A stretch of DNA of 64,000 bases from Bacteroidota bacterium (GTDB lineage: Bacteria; Bacteroidota; Ignavibacteria; Ignavibacteriales; Ignavibacteriaceae), in assembly GCA_022564295.1 (NCBI GenBank), contig JADFLR010000016.1, forward strand, positions 19,789 through 83,788, read 5' to 3'. The notes under the pieces were generated by a model. That model was not told the DNA's origin. It ran no database searches and saw nothing but the letters and a program-made list of their open reading frames with translations. This document shows, piece after piece, positions 19,501-28,800 of this stretch. Within the stretch, counting starts at the first letter, position 1. The number at the start of each line of letters is the position of its first letter. A program made the position numbers and the translations under genes.

Positions 19501-19828
19501 AACTTCGCTCGTAGCCATCCTGCTGATATGGTATTTTTACTTTCTCAATTATATACTGATGGAATGTTTCATTGTTATGAAGAAGATCAGTAGAATAGAT
19601 GCGAAGTACTTTTTGTATTGCCTGTTCTTGTGCTTCATTGGGAATGTGAGGATTGATGATTGAAACTGCTTTACGTAAACGATCTGTTAAGATGATTTGT
19701 TCAAAGCTTTCTCTTTCCTGCTGCTCTGCGCCTGGTGCAATTGCTAAGCCGTGGAGATATTCCCAGCCCAAAGTATTAAGCTGCTCGATTGCAAAGTATT
19801 CTATTTTATCTTCGGTAATGGGTTTCAT
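16595..19828 (-). CDS. hsdR: Type I restriction enzyme motor/nuclease subunit
   Basis: 1077 residues, full length for HsdR. The N-terminal PD-(D/E)xK nuclease has D143 (RPDILLF) and E157-x-K159 (VVIELKN). The SF2 motor follows with Walker A HTQGSGKS (about 312), DEAH in [14 protein letters not shown] (about 412), FTGTPIE and the late [10 protein letters not shown] motif. The C-terminal helical part normally docks on HsdM. In the canonical enzyme HsdR translocates DNA and cuts far from the site, but only when recruited by HsdS and HsdM. No HsdS or canonical HsdM is encoded anywhere in this window. Its ATG overlaps the upstream 141-residue gene by 4 bp. Confidence 0.92.
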   Translation of the reverse strand: MKPITEDKIEYFAIEQLNTLGWEYLHGLAIAPGAEQQERESFEQIILTDRLRKAVSIINPHIPNEAQEQAIQKVLRIYSTDLLHNNETFHQYIIEKVKIPYQQDGYERSYEVALIDFDNIENNQFLAVNQFTIIENNQNKRPDILLFVNGIPLVVIELKNATDENATVVSAYKQIQTYKATIPGLFTYNAICVISDGLECKAGSVSAGFKRFMAWKSAEGDKEASRFIPQLETLIKGMLNPKTLLDITRSFIVFQKTKKEDAKTGITQINTEKILAAYHQYYATNKAVLSSIKASGITGDKRGGVVWHTQGSGKSLSMVFYSGKLITAPEMENPTIVLITDRNDLDDQLFDTFAASMQLLRQEPIQAESREDLKDLLKVASGGIVFTTIQKFLPELGREEYDQLSDRRNIIVIADEAHRTQYGFEAVMRDVIDKETKEVIGQRIAYGFAKYMRDALPNATYIGFTGTPIERTDINTPQVFGDYVDIYDIAKSVADGSTVKIYYESRLAKVNLDEEGKRLIEEFDEELEQDEKITEKQKAKAKWSKLEAIVGNKHRIGNLARDIVNHFEKRQEFFDGKAMIVAMSRRIAVDLFNEIVKLKPGWHNEDLAKGEIKVVMTASSADGPVMAKQHTTKQQRRDLADRMRDPADPLKMVIVIDMWLTGFDVPCLHTMYIDKPMRGHNLMQAIARVNRVFKDKPGGLVVDYLGIASDLKKALSFYSDSGGKGDPTKDIEQAVEVMLEKLEIVQQMFNEESKTQKNILVEEPDAYYKGQYKFNYNRFFTGDPHEKLSIILQAEEHILGLQDGKSRFIREVTILSQAFVLSMPQERAIEIKEEVAFFQAVKSRLVKFEGEGTGKSSYEIDTAIKQIVDEAISSDKVIDIFEAAGVEKPEISILSDEFLLEVQGMSHKNLAIELLRKILNNEIKSRLKTNLVKSKRFLEMLESAIKKYQNNLLTTAQVIEELIKIANEIKESDKEGERLGLSQDEVAFYNALGTNDSAVKVLGDDTLKTIAREIAEKVKRNATIDWTIRESARAKLMVLVKRTLTKYGYPPDKQKKAIDTVLKQAELIADDWVADGK

Positions 19829-20250
19829 AATGTAAAAAAATAATCTTCAATCTCATTATAGTCAGCTTTCCCTTCTAATCTCAGTCTTTTCCAGTATGCA
19901 GTGGCGGCTTCTTCTCTCTTTTCTTCTTCACAATCCTTAAATTTATTACTGCTTGAGCGTATCTGTATATTTTCACTTCGTTTGATTTCTAAGATTATTG
20001 CTTCTGGAATTCCCTTACTCATATATCTATCTAAAAAATAATGATTGATTGAATCTATTTTCAAATAATTAATTCTTTTCAATAAAACTATTTCAAAAAA
20101 ATCTAATTGTTCTTCAACTTTATCTGAAATGCGAACTAAAAGACAATCTTTATCCTCCCCACAATGATATTGAGTATTATTGAAAATTTGATACTGAAAT
20201 TTCCTTTTAATTCCATCTTTATCAGTTGCATAAAATGATTTCAAATACAA
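19825..20250 (-). CDS. Uncharacterised 141-residue protein translationally coupled to hsdR
   Basis: No family recognised. The sequence is hydrophilic, has a central [20 protein letters not shown] segment and a charged C-terminus with [18 protein letters not shown], and lacks signal peptide or membrane segments. Its stop overlaps the hsdR start in a 4-bp ATGA, so the two are probably translated together and in stoichiometric relation. That suggests a partner or inhibitor of HsdR, which is inference from position only. Confidence 0.65.
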   Translation of the reverse strand: MYLKSFYATDKDGIKRKFQYQIFNNTQYHCGEDKDCLLVRISDKVEEQLDFFEIVLLKRINYLKIDSINHYFLDRYMSKGIPEAIILEIKRSENIQIRSSSNKFKDCEEEKREEAATAYWKRLRLEGKADYNEIEDYFFTL

Positions 20251-20275
20251 ATACCTTAATCATTTGTTAGTAATT

Positions 20276-20416
20276 TTATATAAAATCGATCATACTTTTT
20301 GAATTATTTTTTATCTGACCTCTTTGCTCATCAGCTTCGGTAACATCGCTATTTATACTATTACCGTAAACTGTGGTTTTTCTAATAGTGCTGGAAAAAG
20401 AAAAGTTATTTTTCAT
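20276..20416 (-). CDS. 46-residue small protein in the restriction operon
   Basis: An ATG at 20416 opens 46 codons (MKNNFSFSSTIRKTTVYGNS onward, ending SMIDFI) with TAA at 20276-20278. It starts inside the end of the preceding short frame (20406-20492) and stops 25 bp before the 141-residue gene. Composition is polar, with no cysteine or membrane segment. The tight spacing and codon usage like its neighbours support a real gene, but no homologue is recalled with certainty. Confidence 0.5.
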   Translation of the reverse strand: MKNNFSFSSTIRKTTVYGNSINSDVTEADEQRGQIKNNSKSMIDFI

Positions 20417-20492
20417 TTTTAATTTTTATTCGGGCTGGTTTACAGACAATTGTTTTAAGGAATGATTTTAAGATTGAAATTAAATAACTCAT
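20406..20492 (-). pseudogene. Duplicated gene tail (LKSFLK...CKPARIKI)
   Basis: A 28-codon frame that overlaps the 3' end of the DprA-like gene. Its residues LKSFLKTIVCKPARIKI match the tail LKSFLKSIGCKPARIKI of the frameshifted gene at 14722-14918, and the DNA matches closely too (CGGGCTGGTTTACAG on the plus strand at both). It is most likely the surviving 3' end of a second copy. Confidence 0.45.
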
Positions 20493-20943
20493 TAGTATTG
20501 TTTAATTTATTTTTATAAAGATCATTTAATTTCTCAATCTGTCCGCCCTTAGATACGCAGGCTATGAATAATTCATCAGCTAACTCTATTATTTTCTTAT
20601 TTCTGATCACTGATGTATGTGAAGTAACTCGTTTGACTTCTGAAGGAAATGGTGAAATTACTAACAGCCTTTTTTGACCAAGTGCCACCTTAATTTCTGG
20701 CTCCCATATTTGCTTTAATCCTCTTGCTAAGACTAAAATCAGAGGTTGGACCCCCTTCAGAAGAAAATGAAATACATCTTTTTCTATTTTTGAATGAAAT
20801 CCAGAGATTATGCAAACACCTTTGTCTCTTTTCGCAATTGCCCAATCGTATGTTTTAAGTATGATGTTAGCAGGGACTTTACGAGAACAGAGAAAGCCAA
20901 TTTTATAGTTTTTCAGTATTTCTTTATTTCCCAGGTATTCCAT
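20455..20943 (-). CDS. DprA/Smf-like Rossmann-fold protein
   Basis: 162 residues with the DprA-type Rossmann layout: KIGFLCSRKVPANII, then CIISGFHSKIEKDVFHFLL, LILVLARG, LLVISPFPSE and VIRNKKIIELADELFIACVS. It has neither the N-terminal SAM nor the C-terminal DML1 domain of competence DprA, so it is a minimal nucleotide- or ssDNA-binding version. Such short DprA-like proteins turn up in defence loci. It starts 10 bp after the Doc gene stop. The last ~10 residues (FNFNLKIIP) run over the duplicated tail fragment, so its C-terminus may be altered by recombination. Confidence 0.65.
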   Translation of the reverse strand: MEYLGNKEILKNYKIGFLCSRKVPANIILKTYDWAIAKRDKGVCIISGFHSKIEKDVFHFLLKGVQPLILVLARGLKQIWEPEIKVALGQKRLLVISPFPSEVKRVTSHTSVIRNKKIIELADELFIACVSKGGQIEKLNDLYKNKLNNTNELFNFNLKIIP

Positions 20944-20953
20944 TTATTAAATA

Positions 20954-21394
20954 TCATATATTGCTGTTTATAGCATTCAATATCTTTAGTTTTAATTCCT
21001 CCGGATATTCTGGTTCGTTAATTAAAGATGTAATTACTTCTAATAATAATTCTTTGCTAATTTTACCAGCAGCTAAATGATAGCTGATATTTTCCATTTC
21101 CTGAATAAATTTTTTTGTGATGAAAACGTATCCATTAAATAGAAGGAACTGAGCACCCAGAGATATAGCAATTCGTTTATTCCCATCTTCAAAACAATGG
21201 AATTTATTTGCACTGAAAACAAGATGATTTAATTTTTCTTCAAAAGTTGGATAGTAGTCGTCGTTTTGAATATGATGAAGTACGCTATCTAATTTTCCAG
21301 AATCGAGTATGCCATTTGAACCACCACCACTAACTTGAACAGTTAGTTTATGTATCTTGATTGCTTGGTCAATAGTGATATAAATAATACTCAT
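20954..21394 (-). CDS. Doc/Fic family protein
   Basis: 146 residues of the Doc (death on curing) type Fic fold. The active loop reads H66-C-F68-E-D70-G-N72-K-R74, matching HxFx(D/E)GNxR. The K before the last R resembles Doc (a kinase acting on EF-Tu) more than AMP-transferring Fic enzymes, which carry G there. TLDXAI-like YITIDQAIKIH at the start and GILDSGKLDSVL are also family traits. The gene overlaps the preceding DNA-binding-like gene by 4 bp, so that protein is the likely partner or antitoxin. Confidence 0.8.
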   Translation of the reverse strand: MSIIYITIDQAIKIHKLTVQVSGGGSNGILDSGKLDSVLHHIQNDDYYPTFEEKLNHLVFSANKFHCFEDGNKRIAISLGAQFLLFNGYVFITKKFIQEMENISYHLAAGKISKELLLEVITSLINEPEYPEELKLKILNAINSNI

Positions 21395-22410
21395 TCTCTA
21401 TCCTTAAGGCGTTTAAAGATTTCTTTCATTTCTTCAAGACGCTCTTCAAGGTCTTTGCTTTTTTCACCAAGGAATCTGTCAAAATCTTTGGGTGGGATAG
21501 CTGAGATATATTCTTTTAGTCTGATATGCAAGGCATCTCTGAAACCAAGATCACGTGAAGCCATTTTTGTACGAACATCCTGAAGTTGAGGAACCCAAAG
21601 TCTTTGATTTTCAAAAGCAGAATATAGTTTGTCTACTTCGATTGGAGTTAATTTCTTACCGTCTCTTTCAAATTCATTTTTAAGCTTATCCGCAAATCCA
21701 GCTTCAAAGCTTGAAATAATCAGAAGTACTTCGCTATACATCGTATCCCGGACATTTTCCTTTGAATGGAGACTTAATATTTGCCTGTATTCTTGAGCAT
21801 TTTCTTTGAATATACTTTGGTAAATTTTATTGGTGTAGATAGGATATTTGGCTTTACCCATATCCACATAATCACGAAGGGCATCAGTAAACTCTTTTCT
21901 ATAATCCTCACCACGCAAGTAATTAACTATAAAGTCTTCATCACGTTGGTTGATATATTTTGTGCCGCCACCGGTTTTTTTATTTACTGTATCAATCACA
22001 ATATCGAGAATAACGCTGCGTAGGATTTTTGCCCGCACACTTTCAGTTAAAAGCATAGCTAAATTCAAGTAGGAACGGAAGTTAAATACCCCAAGCTGAG
22101 GTGCTTTGTTAACGGCATCAATGTCGTTAACATTGGTGGATTTTACTACTAACTTAAACTCCTGTAAGTGTTTACCGCGTAAGACCTCATAACCGTTTTG
22201 AGATAATTCTTCCGAAAATTTCTCTAAATAACGGTCAATTGTTCTTGGATCAACTTCAAAGAAAGCGGACACCTGGCTTTTGATAAATTTATATTCACCA
22301 GCAAATAAAATACCTTCTAAACCAATCGCAATCCTTATTTCTTCCAAAGCATATTGGTTATTTAGGATATTTTGTCTGTCTATTTTTGAGTTAGTTAAGT
22401 CTTTAGCCAT
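21391..22410 (-). CDS. Putative DNA-binding partner of the Doc protein
   Basis: 339 residues, all soluble. The N-terminal part (AGEYKFIKSQVSAFFEVDPRTIDRYLEKF) looks like a helix-turn-helix, and the family is usually annotated as a DNA-binding protein beside Fic/Doc genes in R-M loci. The middle is helical and basic; the C-terminus is strongly charged and probably coiled coil (EKSKDLEERLEEMKEIFKRL). It lies 77 bp downstream of the methylase and overlaps doc by 4 bp (ATGA). Regulation of the operon or neutralising Doc are both plausible; neither is shown. Confidence 0.55.
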   Translation of the reverse strand: MAKDLTNSKIDRQNILNNQYALEEIRIAIGLEGILFAGEYKFIKSQVSAFFEVDPRTIDRYLEKFSEELSQNGYEVLRGKHLQEFKLVVKSTNVNDIDAVNKAPQLGVFNFRSYLNLAMLLTESVRAKILRSVILDIVIDTVNKKTGGGTKYINQRDEDFIVNYLRGEDYRKEFTDALRDYVDMGKAKYPIYTNKIYQSIFKENAQEYRQILSLHSKENVRDTMYSEVLLIISSFEAGFADKLKNEFERDGKKLTPIEVDKLYSAFENQRLWVPQLQDVRTKMASRDLGFRDALHIRLKEYISAIPPKDFDRFLGEKSKDLEERLEEMKEIFKRLKDRE

Positions 22411-22487
22411 AAAAAATATTATTTGATATTAATAAATGTTTAGATTTTCTTTAAAGAACGAATTAAAATCAGGTTTAAAATCTGGGT

Positions 22488-25400
22488 TCATTTTTTATCC
22501 TCCAACTCTTTCCCCATTCTATATTTAATATCATAGTTAATTATGAAATCTAACTCTTCTTCTGTGAAACCGTAATGTTGTGCTAATATCTTATCAACTC
22601 GATCCATAGTTTGTTTTGAATATTCAGGCCAAAACTGATCATATATTACTGTGCCATTTTTCTTTTCATACCTAACACGTTTTTTATTTTTATAAAGATC
22701 TAAAACTAATTCGAGAGAAATAGTTTTTAGATTAAGAACTGCTTTTTTGTCTAATATTTTGATATCTATAGGGAAATAGATCACATCATCTTTAGCAACA
22801 TCACGTCCATTAGAACGTATTATATACCAAAAATAGAAGAGAGAGCTGGATAATATCGAAACAAAAGTTTCTTTAGTTTCATTGAGAATATTTAATCTTT
22901 TATAATGTGTTGAAATGGTAGGCTGCTCATTTCCCCGTTTAAAATATGGAGCTTTAGGTAAACATTTTACCCAATAATGGACTACATCGTGATACCATAT
23001 TTTTGATTTGCCATATCTTTCATACTCTAATAAGATCGGTTTTTGTTTTTTTATCTTATTATAAATGTTTAATGCTAAGAAAGAACCAATTTTTGCTACC
23101 TTATAATTATTTGAAGGTATTTTTTGATAACAAATTCTGTTTGTAAATAAACTCTCTCTCTCATTACCTGTATCAGTAAACCTTAGAAAATCAGTTGAGA
23201 AAACAAGATTAATTTTATAGCGATGACTAATAAAGATAGTGGTATTTTGTTGAACTCCTGAAAATAAAGTTCCAGGATGAGTATCCCCACTAAAATTTGC
23301 AAACCATACTCTTCCTGTTTCTTGAATAAGATGAGATATTGTGGACATTTTAGAATTTCCAATAACGCTTATAGGAATAATCATAGAAATTCTACCAATG
23401 TTAGTCTTTAATAATTTGTAACTTTTTTCAACACAAAAACCATATAAATTTTTGGAAGTTAAAGTCTCATAATTTTTAAGTTCATAATCAATATTATTAT
23501 TATAAGCTACATAAGGTGGATTACCAATAATAACATCAAAACCACCAGTCTCAATTATTTCATGAAACTCAGCAAACCAGTGGAAAGGTTGGTGAGAAGA
23601 AAGCCAGTCTTCAAATTCTTTTTTGTTTTTTCTGGATCTACCGTAATCATTACCAAGATAATCGTTAAGAGTCTCATTTAGATTTTTTAATCGTTCGTTA
23701 AGATCATCTTTCGCTTGCTTAAATTCAGTGTGGTCTGTTTCATCTTCAAGTTGTATCCCTTTATATCGTTTGAAAGCTTTCGCAACCACTCCTAATTCAT
23801 CGTAAACTTTTTTTGTGTCTGCATTAAGATCGAGACTCCAGGTTAATCCCTTATCTAATTCTTCTTTTGTAGCAAATCCAATCAATGTATTTCCTGTTCT
23901 GATATTGAAATCAATATCCGGTAATGGTTCAAGATGTTCAAAGTCATCAACTTCAGCAACAAGCTTTAAGAAGAGACGTAACTTTGCAATTTCCACAGCT
24001 TCGTTCATTATATCCACACCATAAAGGTTGTTGAGTATTATGGATTTATAGATATAATATTTTTCGTTGGGATGCTGTTCAATTATATCTAAAACTTTTC
24101 TAAATTGTGGGAATTTTTTACCACCCTTTGCATTATCTTCTTCAATAAATCCTCTCATTCTAAGCAGACAACCCTCATAAAGCGGCTCAAGAATATTAAG
24201 TGCTGCGAAAAGAAAAGCACCGGAACCGCAGGTGGGATCGAGTACAGTAATTTTAGTTATTGATTTATGGAATGCATTTATAAAATCGGAACCCTCGTAC
24301 TGTTCAACAGCATCCTGTGCAAACTGGCGTATATTAAGGTTGTAAGTAATAAAGTCGTTAATTTCTTTAACCTCTCCATTTTCAATTTTGTTTTTTATAT
24401 CAAAGTAACGGTTACGTCTTTCAACAACCTCGCGCCAGATTTCCGTGGATAATGCATATTCAGGTGGAGCGTAAGTGTTCCAGGATTTTCTACGTTCTAA
24501 TAAATTTGGTTTTGTTGTATCCACACCCTTTTCGATATCAGGAGGGAGTACACGAATTGTCTCTTGAGATTGCTTCGCTTCTCGTCTCGCATCTGGCTCG
24601 CCGGAGCGGGCGCTCGCAATGACCTTGCCATTGTCTTCGTAAATGCCGTGTTTTACTGCATCGAAAATGTAGCGGTCTGGATTATCACGAAGCATTTTCC
24701 ACAAGCTGCTTTCCTCTTTAAAAGCATTAGCACAATCTTTTTTAACCTTATCGAACAGAAATGGAATGATTGTATTCTTCGTAATGTATTCGGTTATATC
24801 TTCTTTGGTGTAGTAGGCACCCATTGCGGCGCGATCATTAATGTATTTTTCAAATATGTAACCAATAACATCCGGGTTAATATCACGTCCGGTTGCGGTA
24901 ATTTTTGTATCAAGATGCCAATTGTATTCATCAAAAAATTTGAAGATTCGTTTAAAAGCTTTGTCTTCTATTTCAATCTTTCTGTAATCCTTTTCAAGCT
25001 GGTGTACATCAAATAAACCACCGTTAAGGTAGGGAACCCTGCCAAGTTCTTTAGTTATAGTTTTGGAGCGTTCAGATTCTGGTGACCCAAGTCCTTTATG
25101 GAACAGAACAAGAAGAAAGTTACGATAGAAAGAAAAGAATTTATCCTTACCTTTTCGTACCTGCGTTTCTTTAAGCTTATCAAAAAGGTAATGAATATTA
25201 TTATCGAGAAATCCTTTTTTCTGAATGAAGTAAATAAACATCAAGCGATTAAGCATAAGGGATGCATACCATTCTTTATTTATTTTATCTTCAATACCTT
25301 TTATGAAACCAAGGAATGCTTTATGGTGCTCTTTAAACTCATCATAAAATCTCTTTGTAACTTTTTCAGCATTGGTATTGAACTGCTCAACAACATTTGA

Positions 25401-25850
25401 TTTTACATCAAGCAGAGAGATCTTTTCTTCTTCATCAATAGAGATAAACAGTTTGCTTAGCTTTTGAAAAAGTAATTCGGGATACTGAGTAGAGAAGTAA
25501 GGTGTTTCTCTAATAGTTATTGGCTTGTTAGGTTCTCTTAAAGCGAGCTGCCAGATTTGATGATGATTATCTGCGTCAGTATAGATAAGAAGGTGCTCGA
25601 AATATAGTTTGGAAATTTTATTCTCAATCTTTTTGCGCGTGCTGTAATCGGGAATTTTACCATTACTATTCGGTGAACAGGAGAAAACAACAAAGTCTCT
25701 CTTTTCAGCTATTGCATCAAGAGAATAGGTATCTTCTTTTACAGCGATGCTCTCTGTTTTTTCAATTCTATCCCAACCAAGTTCGTTAAATAACTCTTTA
25801 AGTTTGAACTCCTTGATTAGCTGAGTAAAGCGAACTTTATCAAGATTCAT
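22488..25850 (-). CDS. Large Eco57I/PglX-type adenine methylase with recognition domain
   Basis: 1120 residues. An N-terminal region (about 1-330) without a clear catalytic motif is followed by the N6-adenine methyltransferase core: motif I VLDPTCGSGAFLF (about 540) binds S-adenosylmethionine and motif IV DVIIGNPPYVAY (about 776) is catalytic. The C-terminal ~300 residues should hold the target-recognition domain, so the protein needs no separate HsdS. Architecture and length resemble PglX of BREX and DrmMI of class 1 DISARM. At about residue 415-435 a palindromic element is inserted in frame. The gene overlaps the upstream helicase gene by 11 bp. Confidence 0.88.
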   Translation of the reverse strand: MNLDKVRFTQLIKEFKLKELFNELGWDRIEKTESIAVKEDTYSLDAIAEKRDFVVFSCSPNSNGKIPDYSTRKKIENKISKLYFEHLLIYTDADNHHQIWQLALREPNKPITIRETPYFSTQYPELLFQKLSKLFISIDEEEKISLLDVKSNVVEQFNTNAEKVTKRFYDEFKEHHKAFLGFIKGIEDKINKEWYASLMLNRLMFIYFIQKKGFLDNNIHYLFDKLKETQVRKGKDKFFSFYRNFLLVLFHKGLGSPESERSKTITKELGRVPYLNGGLFDVHQLEKDYRKIEIEDKAFKRIFKFFDEYNWHLDTKITATGRDINPDVIGYIFEKYINDRAAMGAYYTKEDITEYITKNTIIPFLFDKVKKDCANAFKEESSLWKMLRDNPDRYIFDAVKHGIYEDNGKVIASARSGEPDARREAKQSQETIRVLPPDIEKGVDTTKPNLLERRKSWNTYAPPEYALSTEIWREVVERRNRYFDIKNKIENGEVKEINDFITYNLNIRQFAQDAVEQYEGSDFINAFHKSITKITVLDPTCGSGAFLFAALNILEPLYEGCLLRMRGFIEEDNAKGGKKFPQFRKVLDIIEQHPNEKYYIYKSIILNNLYGVDIMNEAVEIAKLRLFLKLVAEVDDFEHLEPLPDIDFNIRTGNTLIGFATKEELDKGLTWSLDLNADTKKVYDELGVVAKAFKRYKGIQLEDETDHTEFKQAKDDLNERLKNLNETLNDYLGNDYGRSRKNKKEFEDWLSSHQPFHWFAEFHEIIETGGFDVIIGNPPYVAYNNNIDYELKNYETLTSKNLYGFCVEKSYKLLKTNIGRISMIIPISVIGNSKMSTISHLIQETGRVWFANFSGDTHPGTLFSGVQQNTTIFISHRYKINLVFSTDFLRFTDTGNERESLFTNRICYQKIPSNNYKVAKIGSFLALNIYNKIKKQKPILLEYERYGKSKIWYHDVVHYWVKCLPKAPYFKRGNEQPTISTHYKRLNILNETKETFVSILSSSLFYFWYIIRSNGRDVAKDDVIYFPIDIKILDKKAVLNLKTISLELVLDLYKNKKRVRYEKKNGTVIYDQFWPEYSKQTMDRVDKILAQHYGFTEEELDFIINYDIKYRMGKELEDKK
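24561..24623 (-). repeat. In-frame palindromic element inside the methylase gene
   Basis: On the minus strand this reads GTCATTGCGAGCG, an internal GC-rich palindrome (GCTCGCCGGAGCGGGCGCTC on plus), then AGCGAAGCAATCTC. These ends are those of a very common dispersed bacterial repeat. It encodes VIASARSGEPDARREAKQSQ without a stop. The local GC content is far above the gene average. Confidence 0.75.
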
Positions 25851-28800
25851 TTTTAAGCCCCATTGTGCAAATAATTTGTGGTTCTTTATATTTTATTTCA
25901 TCTTCACTAACAATACAAAGTTTATCATCATCACTTAATGAAACTGCCAGTTCAGCCAAATGTGAATCATCTATTCCCGCCTTCAACTGTCTATTAAAGG
26001 TTTCTTTGGCAACCTCTTTCAACGGATATCTGTAAATATCCTCAATTGTTTTTTTAAGATTATCATTGGCAAATAGTAAGTCCTTATTTTCATTATAATA
26101 TCTGTCCAGCCGCATGTAAACACGATACCTGGCACTTGTTTTTTTTCCCAGTTGACCACCAATCCGGGATTCTGAAATATTTATCTGATCAAGTCCATCG
26201 CTAACAAGTTTATGATGATTTGATAGACGCATTAGTGGTTTTTCTTCCGGGTTGCACTCAGCTTTTTTTAATATTATGTATTGAGACTGACTTAACAGTT
26301 CTCCATTTGAGCTAACTAAGGCAAGAACATCGTTATCATCGTAAGTCTTTGTATAGACGATTACACTTTCCGGTTCATTATCAGATTTATTTAGTGCTTT
26401 AGTTGAGTAAACTACATTAGGTAAATCGGGAATTACTTTTTGCAAAGAAGGATTCATATCAAGAGCATTTTTCCATATTTGATACGCGTAAGATGCTAAA
26501 TCAACTTCCGAGTCATCTTCGTCATCTAATATTCCTGCTTTCTCATTATATAGATCAGCAATGTTTATTGGATCACCTTCAAAGAATGTTTCATCAGAAC
26601 CAACAACTTCAGCATTTTCTTCAATGCGCTGTCCCAAACGCTGGCGAAGCCTAATGATATTTTCGATACCATCTTCCGGAAGAAATGAGTAGCAAAGAAT
26701 TTTATCTGATTTTTGACCAATTCTATCAACTCGACCCGCTCGTTGAATAAGACGAATAATTGCCCATGGAAGATCATAGTTAAGTACAATATGACAATCC
26801 TGCAGGTTCTGCCCTTCACTTAAAACATCAGTACTAATAAGAACGCGAATTTCTTTTTCTGTTCCTTTTATGTTTTCTTTTTCATTACTTACCGGGCTAA
26901 AGCGATATGCATATTTGGTAGGATCATCCGAATCACCTGTTACACAAGCAATATTATCAATCTTTCGGTTTTTAAGATCATTAAAAAGATAATAAGCAGT
27001 ATCAGCGAATTGCGTAAAGATTAATATTTTTTCTTTTGGATGCTTCTTAGTACAAACTTCAAACAATGCATTCAGCTGCCGGTCTTTAGCTGGTGTCCAG
27101 TCTTTTCCAAGATTTAATTTTTCCATAAGATTAACAGCATCGGAAGTTAACTGTTCCTTAAGATTATTATCAAAAAAATCAGATCTTATCCAGTCAAATC
27201 TTCTTTTTTGCGTTGTTTCAAACAGCTTATATACCTCCCCTGCAAGCCTATAGTAAGATTCTGCTTCAAACATTATATGGTTATTATTATCCGTCTGTTC
27301 AGCATCTTTATCCTCCAAAAATTCATCAAGTGTATTTGCTTCTTGTCCACCAACTGGAATCGGCAAATTATTATCGATTGCATATATAAAAATATAATTC
27401 CTCAAGATGTGGCGGCTAAGAGAAAGTAAAAATGAATGTCCACTGCTTTCCAGCCGCTTAAATAAATTCGTTCTTGCAAAACCCATTAGTCTTTTCCCAG
27501 CTCGGGACAGATTTTGCATAAGGACTTCTTCACTCTTTGTAGGATTAAATGGTAACGGATCCAATAAATAATTAGCTAATCCATAGCGCGGTAAATTTAG
27601 TTGATTAAGCGAAGTTACAACTTCAGCGGTATAAAGTTTTGCATACTGATCTTTCGAGTCTTTTGGATTAAAATCGTATTCTACTTTTTTAGCATGTCGA
27701 TCAGGAAAATAAGATCTTCTCCCGTCAGAAAATGTAAGATATTTGCGTTTCTTTATTTCATCAGTTTCAGCATAATTCTGTTTGATAAAACTTCTTGTTC
27801 TTCTAACAAGGTAAAGTCTCATTAATTCCCGCCAGTCATCAGTATAATCACTTTTCTCAAATGCCAGAATTGAACGTTCCGAAGCTTGGTATTGTGCAAT
27901 AAACTCAATTCGACCTCCTATGTCTTTAATAAAATTCTCTGGGGAAATTCCAAGATCCTGATGATCATCAATAAAAAGACGAAGTTGGTTAGATAAATCT
28001 GTATAAGACTTATTATAAGGTGTTGCAGTTAACAGAATAACTTTGCTTGCATTAAGTCCAATATATTCTTTAATGGCTCTATATCTTTTACCTTCACGAT
28101 TTCTAAGGTTATGACTTTCGTCAATTATAACAAGCCGATATCTGCGCATTTCAGGCAGTTGCGTTTGTGCCATTGAGATTGAAATAACTTTTGCTCGGAG
28201 CCGGTACTTGTGAACATAATCTTCCCACATCCTTACTATATTCTTAGGGCACATGATAAGAGTCTCAAGATAAAAATCGTCTTCAAATATTTTTGCAAGA
28301 GCACTGGCAATAATAGTTTTACCAAGACCAACAACATCGCCAATAACCACACCGTCTCGTTTATTTAAATGATGCGCGGCAATTAATACTGCTTTATGTT
28401 GAAAATCGAAAAGTTCTTCCTTAAAGATTTTTGGAATTCTAAATTCTGAAAGACCTGCCCTGGCTTCACGTGATAAATGATAAGCCATCTTAAGATAGAT
28501 GTGATACGGTTGATAGAGTTTATCAGCAGCCCAGGATGTATCAATTATTTCTGCAAGTTCATCAGAAATATCAAGACACCATCTATCATCCCATCTATCA
28601 TCAAACCACTTTGATAATTTCTGTGCGGCATCCTGTTCTAAGACATCAACATTCAACTCTCCCTGTTTTACCAAACCCGCTAAAGTCAAATTACTACTTC
28701 CAACATATCCGATCAGAGGAGTAATTTGATCATCTCTAAAAAGAAGATATAACTTAGCGTGAAGAGTATGCCGGAGGAATAATTTAACTGAAACCTTTTT

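Noticed and set aside
24561..24623. Frameshift or assembly error in the methylase
   Set aside because: The reading frame is intact on both sides and the sequence matches a known type of dispersed repeat, so insertion is the better reading.
24564..25016. 150-codon plus-strand frame within the methylase gene
   Set aside because: It is antisense to a clear full-length methylase and begins in the inserted palindrome; the translation is cysteine- and phenylalanine-rich without any domain.
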